In this document: positions 1 to 6,718 of the stretch, in pieces
How the letters are laid out: every line of letters starts with the position of its first letter
Numbering within the stretch: position 1 is the first letter of the stretch
From: an uncultured Lachnospiraceae bacterium
Lineage (GTDB): Bacteria > Bacillota > Clostridia > Lachnospirales > Lachnospiraceae
Reading direction: 5' to 3'
DNA: 48,812 bases
Assembly: GCA_947626285.1 (NCBI GenBank)
Contig: CANQRR010000026.1
Location: forward strand, 1 to 48,812
Notes under the pieces: model-generated
The model's input: the letters and a program-made list of their open reading frames with translations, nothing else
Databases searched by the model: none
What the model was told of the DNA's origin: nothing
Translations under genes and position numbers: made by a program

Positions 1-143
1 GGCTCAGGCATACGGATATTCATAAGACCTCTTAACAGATCCTTCTGTTCCTGTTCTTCTGACGGTATCTTTACATCAGATACATCCGATCTCTCCGCCA
101 GCAGCTGTTCTATCAGCCATATCCTCTGTTCTTCATGTGTCAT
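1..143 (-). CDS. protein-ADP-ribose hydrolase (macrodomain), N-terminal part
   Basis: The first 47 codons of a gene that runs off the left edge. The peptide begins MTHEEQRIWLIEQLLAER and continues to an IPSEEQEQKDLLRGLMNIR segment. This is the helical N-terminal extension typical of the Firmicutes zinc-containing macrodomain enzymes that remove ADP-ribose from proteins; the macrodomain itself lies outside the window, so the call rests on the leader alone. The ATG lies inside the end of an upstream HTH-like fragment (TGA at 133-135), an 11-base overlap that suggests the two were once co-translated. In other bacteria such macrodomains often sit beside sirtuin-type ADP-ribosyltransferases. It is not known whether that holds here. 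Confidence 0.6.
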   Translation of the reverse strand, partial: MTHEEQRIWLIEQLLAERSDVSDVKIPSEEQEQKDLLRGLMNIRMPE

Positions 144-279
144 TTACATCAATTCCCTTCTGCCCTGCTAATTCCTTCATCCGCTCAAACTTATCCCTGC
201 CTGGATAATGATTATTGATCTCTGCCTCCCAGGTGAATACAGTGCTTCGGCTTGTTCCAGCCAGTTCCGCAAATTTAAC
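133..279 (-). pseudogene. HTH-like protein, 5'-truncated C-terminal fragment
   Basis: The last 48 codons of a reading frame whose final residues overlap the macrodomain start. The peptide contains FAELAGTSRSTVFTWEAEI, which has the helix-turn-helix look of a DNA-binding domain (small residue-rich turn, then a recognition-type helix). It then ends KELAGQKGIDVNDT. Upstream of about 279 the frame becomes GC-rich and arginine-rich sequence that is the shadow of the neighbouring reductase, and no ribosome site or start is evident. I therefore read it as a gene whose 5' part was lost when this junction formed. The exact family was not recognised; a very short intact regulator is the alternative. 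Confidence 0.4.
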
Positions 280-334
280 CCGGCTCCGCCGTTTTCCGCA
301 CCCGGGTCGGGCGTCTACGCGGCGAAAAGCAGGA

Positions 335-1486
335 CTAACACCCGAACAGCTCCGCCGTCTTCCGCATTTTCTCTGCGACCGGAACCCCAAACGGGCATCT
401 GGATTCGCACTCCTGGCAGCCGACGCACTCCGAAGCCTTGTGCTCCAGAAGCATATAGTGGGACTTGATCGTCGCGGGCACTTCCGGCTGCATCGCTGCA
501 AGGTCGTAGTATTTGTTGATCATAGCGATGTCCAGCTCCGCCGCGCACGGTTTGCAGTGGCCGCAGTAAGTACACTGCCCGCTGTAGGAGTGGAACGGCG
601 CGTGCGCAAGTACGGACGCGTAATCCTTTTCCTCCTCCGAAGCGCTCTCATAGCGCACGGCCTGGTCGACCTGCTCCTTCGTATCGTATCCGCACAGGAT
701 CGAAGATACGCCGGGACGCGTAAGCGCGTAATGGATGCACTGCAGCGGCGTAAGGCTTACCCCGAACGGCGAACGCTTCTCGTCGAACAGCCTGCCGCCG
801 GCAAAGCCCTTCATCACCGTGATCCCGACATTCTGTTCTTCGCACAGCTGATACAGCTCCGCCCGGTCTTTGTCGATCCCGGAAAGCCCCTGGTCATACC
901 GGTATCCCTCGGAGAGCAGTTCATCCAGATCTTCTCCGGCCGGCAGCATGTCAAACGCCGGATTGATGCTGAAGAGAAGCATCTCGATCAGACCCGACCG
1001 CACAGCCAGTTTCGCGGTCTCCGGGTTGTGGGAGCTCATTCCGATATGGCGGATCGTGCCGTTGGCCTTCAGTTCCTTCACGTACTCCATAAATTCGGAA
1101 TCCTGAAGAGCGTTCCAGTCCTCCACCGTATCCACATAGTGAATCATGCCCAGATCGATGTAATCCGTCCCCAGCCGCGCAAGCAGATCCTCAAACGCCG
1201 GGCGCACGTACTTCATGTCTCTGGTGCGCACATACTGGCCGTCCTGCCAGGTAGAGCCCAGATGCCCCTGTATGTACCACTTTTCCCGGTTCCCCTTGAT
1301 CGCCTGCCCGATGATATTTCTGGATTTTGGGTCGGGCATCCAGCAGTCGATGATGTTGATCCCCTGTTCAGACGCATACCGCATCAGTGCTACGGACTCC
1401 TCCTCCGGATGGCGCTCCAGCCACTCGCCGCCGAATCCGATCTCACTCACCATCAGCCCGGTCCTGCCAAGCAATCTCTTTTTCAT
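335..1486 (-). CDS. aldo/keto reductase with C-terminal 4Fe-4S ferredoxin-like domain
   Basis: A cytoplasmic NAD(P)H-dependent oxidoreductase of the aldo/keto reductase superfamily, 383 residues. The N-terminus MKKRLLGRTGLMVSEIGFGG is the standard first strand of the barrel. Further in are TDYIDLGMIHYVDT and IRHIGMSSHNPETAKLA, the usual mid-barrel motifs. The C-terminus carries two cysteine clusters, CTYCGHCKPC and CVGCQECESRCPFGVPV, which match the 4Fe-4S extension of the iron-sulfur subgroup found in anaerobes; the substrate cannot be inferred. The ATG at 1484-1486 is chosen because GGAGGAAAAAAG precedes it; a start ten codons upstream has no ribosome site. It stands alone, between a membrane protein gene and the HTH fragment. 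Confidence 0.9.
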   Translation of the reverse strand: MKKRLLGRTGLMVSEIGFGGEWLERHPEEESVALMRYASEQGINIIDCWMPDPKSRNIIGQAIKGNREKWYIQGHLGSTWQDGQYVRTRDMKYVRPAFEDLLARLGTDYIDLGMIHYVDTVEDWNALQDSEFMEYVKELKANGTIRHIGMSSHNPETAKLAVRSGLIEMLLFSINPAFDMLPAGEDLDELLSEGYRYDQGLSGIDKDRAELYQLCEEQNVGITVMKGFAGGRLFDEKRSPFGVSLTPLQCIHYALTRPGVSSILCGYDTKEQVDQAVRYESASEEEKDYASVLAHAPFHSYSGQCTYCGHCKPCAAELDIAMINKYYDLAAMQPEVPATIKSHYMLLEHKASECVGCQECESRCPFGVPVAEKMRKTAELFGC

Positions 1487-1546
1487 CTTTTTTCCTCCTT
1501 CATATACTGAATTCATATTTTTTACCCTGCGCCTTGCAGGGCAATA

Positions 1547-2017
1547 CTATTTCTGTTCATCCGAATCGTTCTTATGAGATATATGGTAATTTCGCCAGGG
1601 TACAAACCAATATCGACATTCATAATTTTCCAGATACTCATTTATCGATGGCGATATATTGATGTACAGGCATATAAGATAGGTCAAAATGCTCAGGTTG
1701 ACGCAAGGCCATCTGTATTGGTCTACATAGTCAAAGAAATCAAAATACAGATGGGTAGCCCAAATCGTCACGGCAGTTGGAAACAGCAGCAGAATACTGG
1801 TTCCCAGCCTTCCCACCTTCAATTCTCCTCGAAACCATCTCTCTCCCTCTGAAATGAGAAAATTGAATATAACGATCAGGCCTTTTGCAGTAAATCCCCT
1901 TATGGTTGGTCTGTTTGTCTTTGCTAAAACGGTGAAAAACATTACAGAAAACAAGAGCCACCATAATGTAAGTATCACATCTAAAATAATCATGGAGGCC
2001 GGTCTGTGAGGTTTCAT
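1547..2017 (-). CDS. small multi-pass membrane protein of unknown function
   Basis: A 156-residue protein with about four hydrophobic stretches: residues 8-30 (MIILDVILTLWWLLFSVMFF), about 45-57, about 70-92 (LGTSILLLFPTAVTIWATHL) and about 106-120. The tail is hydrophilic and charged and ends HKNDSDEQK. The start follows GGGAGGGCAAT, a good ribosome site. I do not recognise the family. The coding region is visibly more AT-rich than the reductase that follows it, in keeping with the accessory character of 1.5-5.2 kb. It is transcribed in the same direction as the reductase, 60 bases upstream of it, so the two could share a transcript. Confidence 0.55.
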   Translation of the reverse strand: MKPHRPASMIILDVILTLWWLLFSVMFFTVLAKTNRPTIRGFTAKGLIVIFNFLISEGERWFRGELKVGRLGTSILLLFPTAVTIWATHLYFDFFDYVDQYRWPCVNLSILTYLICLYINISPSINEYLENYECRYWFVPWRNYHISHKNDSDEQK

Positions 2018-2084
2018 ATTGCCCTCCCAATTTAAATATTAATTATTCTAACATACGTATACTTTTAAAGTAAAGTAATTCCAA

Positions 2085-2295
2085 TCATAACCTTTCCTCA
2101 ATTTTTCTTATTCCTCCGTTTCCAGCTCCAGCTTTTCGTCCACCATAACCATTCATTTTTTCTGAACTTGATATCACAATCTGTGATTTCAAGTTTTCAT
2201 ATTCTTCTTTTGTTACTTGAAATCGAAATTTTCCTGGAAATCTGGTTATATTTCATTTTACCGCTTACTGTAACCATTTGTTTTTCTTTATCCAT
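2085..2295 (-). pseudogene. ORF6N-domain protein remnant
   Basis: A decayed gene. One frame reads NITRFPGKFRFQVTKEEY followed by ENLKSQIVISS, a clear match by eye to the core of the ORF6N DNA-binding domain found in phage and mobile-element proteins. It ends in a glycine-rich GGRKAGAGNGGIRKIEERL and a TGA at 2085-2087. Directly upstream that frame has a stop where the family has an arginine. The apparent start, MDKEKQMVTVSGK at 2293-2295, is in another frame, and the part between it and the core (the usual LDSDLAxLYG region) is missing. Frameshift plus internal deletion make this non-functional. It marks a former mobile element. Confidence 0.6.
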
Positions 2296-2476
2296 TTAGC
2301 AACCTCTTTCATCCTTGATATGTCAAATTGAGATACCAATTTTTGACATCTCTATAATTATATATTCTTGGAATCGACAATTTATGCCAAAAAATGAAAA
2401 ATTTTTAAATTTGTTGTATCCTCTCCCTCCTCGGATACATCGTCGCACAAATTTACTCTACGCAAAAAAGTATATC
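2296..2476. other. AT-rich intergenic stretch, no gene seen
   Basis: This stretch lies between the ORF6N remnant and the tRNA-like scar. It is AT-rich, and its short open frames lack ribosome sites and recognisable domains. It is probably debris of the same mobile element. Confidence 0.4.
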
Positions 2477-2508
2477 AAAAAACCGGAACTCCTTTTCAAG
2501 AATTCCGG
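2477..2508 (-). terminator. rho-independent terminator behind the tRNA-like fragment
   Basis: On the minus strand CCGGAATTC and GAGTTCCGG form a 9-base stem with one mismatch and an 8-base loop, followed at once by TTTTTTG. It lies only seven bases beyond the predicted tRNA 3' end, where a tRNA terminator is expected. Confidence 0.65.
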
Positions 2509-2515
2509 CCTTCTA

Positions 2516-2556
2516 CATTCCCTACGAGAATCGAACTCACAACCAGCGCTTAGGAA
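2516..2556 (-). pseudogene. 3' half of a tRNA-Arg(CCU)-like gene, probable attachment-site scar
   Basis: Read on the minus strand, the segment has a 7-base loop TTCCTAA (anticodon CCU), then GCGCT as the 3' anticodon-stem strand and a 4-base variable loop. GTGAG-TTCGATT-CTCGT follows as a T-arm (two G-U pairs), then a 7-base acceptor strand AGGGAAT and a G discriminator, with no encoded CCA. The 5' half is absent: the bases before the loop do not pair with GCGCT. Integrative elements commonly target tRNA 3' halves and leave such copies. The adjacent terminator and ORF6N remnant support that reading. This is a fragment, not a working tRNA. Confidence 0.5.
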
Positions 2557-2636
2557 TTCGCCCAAGAGGGGTCAAACAGAGATAAACTGATATAAAATCC
2601 GTGCAAGGTAGTGACGACCAATCTGCGCCTACTTTT

Positions 2637-2816
2637 TCAAGCATTTTTCTTTCGGTTCCTCTGGACTACAGCACTTCTAAAGGCTTTATACATTGCAGGT
2701 GACAGCTCCGGACAATCTTCATCAAATTCAATCGGATATTTCTTTGCTTCCACCACTTCCTGCAGCTGTTCCTCAGTAGGTTTTTGTCCTTTATTGATAG
2801 TGAATGTTTTGGTCAT
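2637..2816 (-). CDS. BrnA-like antitoxin, 59 aa
   Basis: A short intact gene: ATG at 2814-2816 preceded by AAAGGAG, TGA at 2637-2639. The protein starts MTKTFTINKGQKPTEEQLQE and contains EAKKYPIEFDEDCPELSP, then ends in a basic VVQRNRKKN tail. Short proteins with this EEAKK-P-DEDSPEL pattern occur in Clostridia directly downstream of BrnT-type toxins, where they act as the antitoxin and autorepressor. Here the upstream neighbour is a recognisable BrnT fragment 20 bases away, which supports the assignment. No membrane segment or signal peptide. With the toxin broken, it is an orphan antitoxin. Confidence 0.6.
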   Translation of the reverse strand: MTKTFTINKGQKPTEEQLQEVVEAKKYPIEFDEDCPELSPAMYKAFRSAVVQRNRKKNA

Positions 2817-2836
2817 AGTAAAGTCTCCTTTCTGAT

Positions 2837-2947
2837 TCAGTTGTCGTCTATACTATGCTCAAAGTCATACATTTCTATATAGTTTTCATCCTCAAAAACG
2901 TACGCTGCCGTCTCAAATGAAACTTTTTGTTTCTTTTCTTTATCCAC
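2837..2947 (-). pseudogene. BrnT-type toxin fragment
   Basis: About 36 codons reading KVSFETAAYVFEDENY then IEMYDFEHSIDDN, after which a TGA interrupts. This is the central part of BrnT, the RelE-fold ribonuclease of the BrnTA toxin-antitoxin system. In intact BrnT the aspartate-rich stretch continues into an RYIxIG strand and a C-terminal half with catalytic residues, all of which are missing here. The N-terminal strand is also absent, with no start or ribosome site. The antitoxin-like gene follows in the correct order for a BrnTA operon. Confidence 0.6.
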
Positions 2948-3113
2948 GTACATGCAGGGTCTCTATCTTGCTGTCCAAAACAACCTCTTTTCGCGTCTAT
3001 GCCTTACTCATATTCCCGCAAGCGATCCGTGATAGAACGGTTCCTCACTATCTTAGTGCAAGCAATTTTACTAAATCCCGCGGTCAAAAACGGAATATAA
3101 AGCGTCCTGTAAA

Positions 3114-3872
3114 TCAATCATCCAACGTGATGTCTACCATTTTCAATTCCACATTTTCACTGGAATAATCCCAGTCATCCGCTACCTCAAAATGAGTGAT
3201 CCATGTGTATGTAAAACAAGCGTCGTCAACGATTGCCTGCGCCGAAGCCTCATCGGACGCAGCTTCAAAATGAAAGCTGTACTCAGAAATTGAACCGTCC
3301 GTATCTGACCATAAAACATTTATCGTTTTCCCGCCCGAATATACCCTTCCGCCGCTGACCATCTTCAGTCGATCCGGATACTTTCCGGTCTTCGATTCGA
3401 TCATAACATTCACTTCATAGGAATCTTCGTCGTCTGGAGGAAATGACTGCTTTTTCCGGACAGATATTTCCTTTGCATAAAACTCATCAGAGCCCGTATC
3501 GTCTTCACTCTGCGTATCAAGTATCGTCTTTTCCGTCCTCTGCGAAAGTGAAACGATCAGCGGCTTCAGGTAAACGGTCTCCGGAACCGTATCCTGCTCA
3601 AATTGATAGCTGATCTTATTTTCACCGGAAGAGGGCAACACCTGCAGATCCAATCCATTTTCACAGTCGGCATCAGAAAATGCGCGCAGGTCCTCAAAGA
3701 TTTCAAACTCCTGCCCCGCAAGCTCCGTTGCGCTGTAATCCGCCGTAATGGAATACATGTCATCTTCCGGCAACTCAGACTCCGTTTCCGCCCCTGCCAC
3801 ACCCGCCGGAACGGCCATCGCTACACACAGAACTGTCATCGCTAAAATCATTCTCCGGCTCTTTCTTTTCAT
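3114..3872 (-). CDS. secreted protein of unknown function
   Basis: A 252-residue exported protein. The N-terminus MKRKSRRMILAMTVLCVAMA followed by VPAGVAGAE is a clear Sec signal peptide with a likely cut after AGA. No lipobox is present and no C-terminal membrane or sorting signal is seen, so it is probably released or loosely attached. The mature part is acidic (many D and E) and predicted rich in beta strands; a segment around YEVNVMIESKTGKYPDRLKM resembles an extracellular Ig-like fold only in general character. I do not recognise the family. The ATG has GGAAGGGAGG upstream. A possible promoter lies about 60-85 bases before the start. Confidence 0.6.
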   Translation of the reverse strand: MKRKSRRMILAMTVLCVAMAVPAGVAGAETESELPEDDMYSITADYSATELAGQEFEIFEDLRAFSDADCENGLDLQVLPSSGENKISYQFEQDTVPETVYLKPLIVSLSQRTEKTILDTQSEDDTGSDEFYAKEISVRKKQSFPPDDEDSYEVNVMIESKTGKYPDRLKMVSGGRVYSGGKTINVLWSDTDGSISEYSFHFEAASDEASAQAIVDDACFTYTWITHFEVADDWDYSSENVELKMVDITLDD

Positions 3873-3928
3873 ATCGGAATCCTCCCTTCCGGATCATGTG
3901 TTAGTTTGTACAATAATGTTATAATATC

Positions 3929-3957
3929 ATAATATATGAATATATAATAATTGTCTA
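3929..3957 (-). promoter_or_regulatory. possible promoter of the secreted protein gene
   Basis: TAGACA and TATTAT separated by 17 bases on the minus strand, in AT-rich DNA upstream of the 3872 start. AT-richness makes chance matches likely. Confidence 0.3.
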
Positions 3958-4045
3958 TTATTTTAAAAGGAAAGCATATTCCTTGCAATTCAAGTTGTTT
4001 GCCGTCACTTTAACATCACGCGGAATCTCTCTCCTGTCCCCAAGC

Positions 4046-4085
4046 AAAAAAGATGGGAGAAATGCCCGCTTCCAGCATTTCTCCC
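4046..4085 (-). terminator. rho-independent terminator of the DUF3791/DUF3990 operon
   Basis: A perfect 11-base stem GGGAGAAATGC/GCATTTCTCCC with a 9-base loop, followed on the minus strand by ATCTTTTTTG. It lies about 70 bases past the last gene of the three-gene operon. Confidence 0.85.
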
Positions 4086-4152
4086 GACATTATCATAAAA
4101 ACTTTTATTAACAGGCTGCCAAAATATGAATTACTTCCTGTATTTCTTTTCT

Positions 4153-4377
4153 TTAGAAAGTTCTAGAAAGTTTTTTCTTCTCTCTTTTCAACAACTCATA
4201 TATATAAGTAGATCCATCTAGATAAAGTCCTGTCTCTACATCACTTAACTTTTCAAAAGTATCTGACATATAAAACTGCTCCATAGCCTGATCCATTGTA
4301 ATTCCATTATCCTCTACAAGATATTCAATCACTTCCTGTGTGGTGTACTCAATCATTTCTTGCTGCTGATTTGTCAT
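4153..4377 (-). CDS. DUF3791-like small protein, third gene of the operon
   Basis: A 74-residue acidic helical protein containing EYTTQEVIEYLVEDNGITMD, then FYMSDTFEKLSDVETGLYLD and YIYELLKREKKK. The ITMDQAMxxFYxSDTxExLxDxETGLY pattern is one I associate with short Clostridial proteins encoded beside DUF3990 genes. Its start lies 29 bases inside the end of the DUF3990 gene, so it is almost certainly translationally coupled. A likely role is as an antitoxin or accessory partner of the DUF3990 protein; that is inferred from gene order, not shown by catalytic motifs. Confidence 0.65.
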   Translation of the reverse strand: MTNQQQEMIEYTTQEVIEYLVEDNGITMDQAMEQFYMSDTFEKLSDVETGLYLDGSTYIYELLKREKKKLSRTF

Positions 4378-4882
4378 GCATCACACCTACTTTCTTCAAA
4401 TACTGTAAAGCCTTCTCAGTATGAAACGTATATTGATTTGTAAGTCTCCCAAAATCAAACTCTTTCTTAAGATATTCTGCATCTATTGTTCCACGGCTAA
4501 ATTGCCGAATTAAAAGACCTACTGTATCATTCGCCACAGGTCCGATCACCACATCATATTTACAGTCAAGATTACATTCCTTACTGCTAAAATTCGTAAA
4601 TTCTCTGTCTCGATTATTCTTTATGAATATCGCCCACTCGATCGTGGGTTTAGTGTCAAATATACGGCAATTCAAATCTGATTTTTCTGCCAGATCATCC
4701 GGTACTTCATACACAGTTACCGTCGGTCTCCCACCATCTATTCTTACCCTGCGCTGTGCCATTCTCCATGCTTGTTCTTCTAACAATGTAGTATAAAATC
4801 CACACCCAAAATCTTTATTTGGCATGCATTTTGATAAATCCACTTTTTCGATTTCCATATTAGATCCATGATAAAGTCTCAC
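4349..4882 (-). CDS. DUF3990 protein, predicted ADP-ribosyltransferase-fold toxin
   Basis: A 177-residue cytoplasmic protein of the DUF3990 type. It begins MRLYHGSNMEIEKVDL and continues KDFGCGFYTTLLEEQAWRMA. The H in YHGS, the Y in GFYTT and an aromatic/acidic C-terminal part recall the H-Y-[EDQ] arrangement of PARP-like ADP-ribosyltransferases. The start chosen is GTG at 4880-4882, because GGAGG lies 9 bases upstream and the GTG overlaps the preceding gene's TAG by one base (TAGTG), a classical coupling arrangement. A start nine codons upstream has no ribosome site. Flanking partners on both sides suggest a toxin-antitoxin-like unit. Activity is inferred from the fold only. Confidence 0.65.
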   Translation of the reverse strand: MRLYHGSNMEIEKVDLSKCMPNKDFGCGFYTTLLEEQAWRMAQRRVRIDGGRPTVTVYEVPDDLAEKSDLNCRIFDTKPTIEWAIFIKNNRDREFTNFSSKECNLDCKYDVVIGPVANDTVGLLIRQFSRGTIDAEYLKKEFDFGRLTNQYTFHTEKALQYLKKVGVMHDKSAARND

Positions 4883-5103
4883 TAAGCTGCGCCTCCATTT
4901 TTTCTGCATATTGCGGCTAGATCATCCAGAGCATCATCAAATGAAAGAGTATGCTCCACATCATAGAATTCTTTTAAAAACTCAATTCCTTTATAACAGT
5001 TTAAATAAACATAAGCGTCTCTCATATGCATCTCATATCGGTTTGCAAATTCACTGATACAAACAACAATATAATCTAATAAATTTCTATCTGCTTTTGT
5101 CAT
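4882..5103 (-). CDS. DUF3791 protein, first gene of the operon
   Basis: A 73-residue protein: LLDYIVVCISEFANRYEMHM, then a YVYLNCYKGIEFLKEFYDVE stretch and HTLSFDDALDDLAAICRKNG. This is the typical DUF3791 pattern, in which the helix pair plus HTLSxDDALxD tail is conserved. It precedes a DUF3990 gene with a one-base overlap and is therefore likely co-translated. Such proteins are commonly the small partner of DUF3990. A GGAAAGG site precedes its ATG, and a TATAAT box lies about 40 bases upstream. It would be the antitoxin candidate by position. Confidence 0.7.
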   Translation of the reverse strand: MTKADRNLLDYIVVCISEFANRYEMHMRDAYVYLNCYKGIEFLKEFYDVEHTLSFDDALDDLAAICRKNGGAA

Positions 5104-5140
5104 GTTGCCTTTTCCTTTCCAACATCTAAGACCTGCTCTG

Positions 5141-5168
5141 ATTATAACAAAAAAATATAAATTTTACA
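5141..5168 (-). promoter_or_regulatory. promoter of the DUF3791/DUF3990 operon
   Basis: Consensus TATAAT preceded by TG, with a weak -35 TGTAAA 16 bases upstream on the minus strand, about 40 bases before the first start codon. Confidence 0.5.
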
Positions 5169-5277
5169 CTACACTTTTCTATTTTTATCAGCCTTTTTGT
5201 CAACACCCTTGATCCCACAGTAAATAAACGCAAAACTCCGCTCCATTCATCCTCCGGGCCGCGCTCGGCGATATTTC

Positions 5278-5306
5278 TTGCATTTTAGGGAGCGCGCCTG
5301 TATAAT
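5278..5306 (+). promoter_or_regulatory. promoter of the first MATE gene
   Basis: TTGCAT and TATAAT with a 17-base spacer, 41 bases before the MATE start codon. Confidence 0.65.
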
Positions 5307-5347
5307 AGCTCCATTCCGGTTATTTATGAAAATTTGGGGGGGATCTT

Positions 5348-6718
5348 ATGGCATCAGTGAAAAGTATGACCTCCGGCTCTCCGCTTAGGATTCTGTTTTC
5401 CTTCGCGCTGCCGCTGATGGTCGGAAATGTTTTTCAACAGCTCTATACGATGGTAGATTCGATGGTCGTCGGAAAGGTGCTTGGGCTTGACGCGCTGGCC
5501 GCCGTCGGCAACGGGGAATGGCTGAACTGGCTTGTCCTGAGTCTGATCCAGGGCTTCGCGCAGGGCTTTTCGATCCGCCTCGCGCAGGATTTCGGCGCAA
5601 ACGACACGGAAAGCCTCAGAAAGACCTACGCCACGTCGCTGAAGCTTGCCATCCTGTGCGCGGCCGGCGTTTTCTGCTTCGCGTTCGCCGCGCTGCGGCC
5701 GATCCTGCGTCTGCTGCACACGCCGGATGAGATCTTTCCGATCACTGTGACATATTTAAGCGTGATCTTCGCGGGCGTCCCGATCGTTATGGCGTACAAT
5801 TTTCTGGCCTCTGTCCTGCGCGCCCTCGGCGACAGCCGAACGCCGCTGTATGCCATGATCGTCGCCTCTCTCTGCAATATCGTGCTCGATCTCTTGTTTG
5901 TGATCGTCTTCCGCTGGGGTGTTGCGGGCGCCGCCGGCGCTACGCTGATCGGGCAGCTCCTGTCGGCGCTGATCTGTTACCGCTCGCTGCGCAAGATTGA
6001 GACGTTACGGATGATAACGTCCGGGCGCGGCCTTGACCGCGGTCTCTCCGCCACGCTTCTGAAGCTTGCCATGCCGTTCGCGTTCCAGAATCTGATCATC
6101 TCGGTCGGCGGACTCGTCGTCCAGTTTGTGATCAACGGTTTCGGCGTCTTATACATCGCCGGATTCACAGCGACGAACAAGCTCTACGGGATTCTCGAGA
6201 TCGCAGCGATCTCCTACGGTTTCGCGCTCACGACCTACGTGGGACAGAATTACGGCGCAGGCAAACTCCGCCGGATCCACAAAGGCGTTCACACGGGCGC
6301 CGTCGTGGGCGTTGCGACCGCGGCGCTCATCAGCGCGGTCATGTTCCTCTTCGGCAGGCAGATCGTCGGCGCTTTCATCTCCGGGAGCCCGAAAGACGCA
6401 GCCGCCACGATCGAGATCGCCTATCACTATCTCTGCATCATGGCGGCGTTCCTGCCGGTACTGTATCTTCTTCACATCTACCGCTCCTCCCTGCAGGGGC
6501 TCGGCGACACGGTCATGCCTATGGTGTCGGGCGGAGCGGAATTTGTCATGCGCACGCTGTCGATCCTCATCCTGCCGAAACTGCTCGGCAACGAAGGATT
6601 GTTCTGGGCGGAAGTGCTCGCCTGGACGGGCGCGGACGCCGTGCTGCTGCCCAGCTACTATGTCCGGATGGCGAAGATAAAAAGGCTGTATTCCGGCAAA
6701 AAGGATCTACTCCGCTGA
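5348..6718 (+). CDS. MATE family efflux transporter
   Basis: A 456-residue inner-membrane exporter of the multidrug and toxic compound extrusion family, predicted with 12 membrane helices. The N-terminal signature is visible: FALPLMVGNVFQQLYTMVDS then VVGKVLGLDALAAVGNGEW. The second half has GFTATNKLYGILEIAAISYG and TYVGQNYGAG, the repeat of the family. Members exchange Na+ or H+ for organic cations or metabolites; the substrate cannot be told. It has its own promoter and a GGGGGGGATCTT ribosome site. Its last 12 bases overlap the end of the convergent xxxLxxG-repeat gene, with no terminator between them. A second MATE gene at 31.6 kb is a paralogue of the same subfamily. Confidence 0.92.
   Translation: MASVKSMTSGSPLRILFSFALPLMVGNVFQQLYTMVDSMVVGKVLGLDALAAVGNGEWLNWLVLSLIQGFAQGFSIRLAQDFGANDTESLRKTYATSLKLAILCAAGVFCFAFAALRPILRLLHTPDEIFPITVTYLSVIFAGVPIVMAYNFLASVLRALGDSRTPLYAMIVASLCNIVLDLLFVIVFRWGVAGAAGATLIGQLLSALICYRSLRKIETLRMITSGRGLDRGLSATLLKLAMPFAFQNLIISVGGLVVQFVINGFGVLYIAGFTATNKLYGILEIAAISYGFALTTYVGQNYGAGKLRRIHKGVHTGAVVGVATAALISAVMFLFGRQIVGAFISGSPKDAAATIEIAYHYLCIMAAFLPVLYLLHIYRSSLQGLGDTVMPMVSGGAEFVMRTLSILILPKLLGNEGLFWAEVLAWTGADAVLLPSYYVRMAKIKRLYSGKKDLLR

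Noticed and set aside
1740-2030. 96-codon minus-strand frame overlapping the small membrane protein
   Set aside because: Its start lacks a ribosome site, while the overlapping 156-residue frame has one and predicts coherent membrane helices.
2315-2590. 91-codon plus-strand frame in the scar region
   Set aside because: Overlaps the terminator and tRNA-like fragment, has no ribosome site and no recognisable domain.
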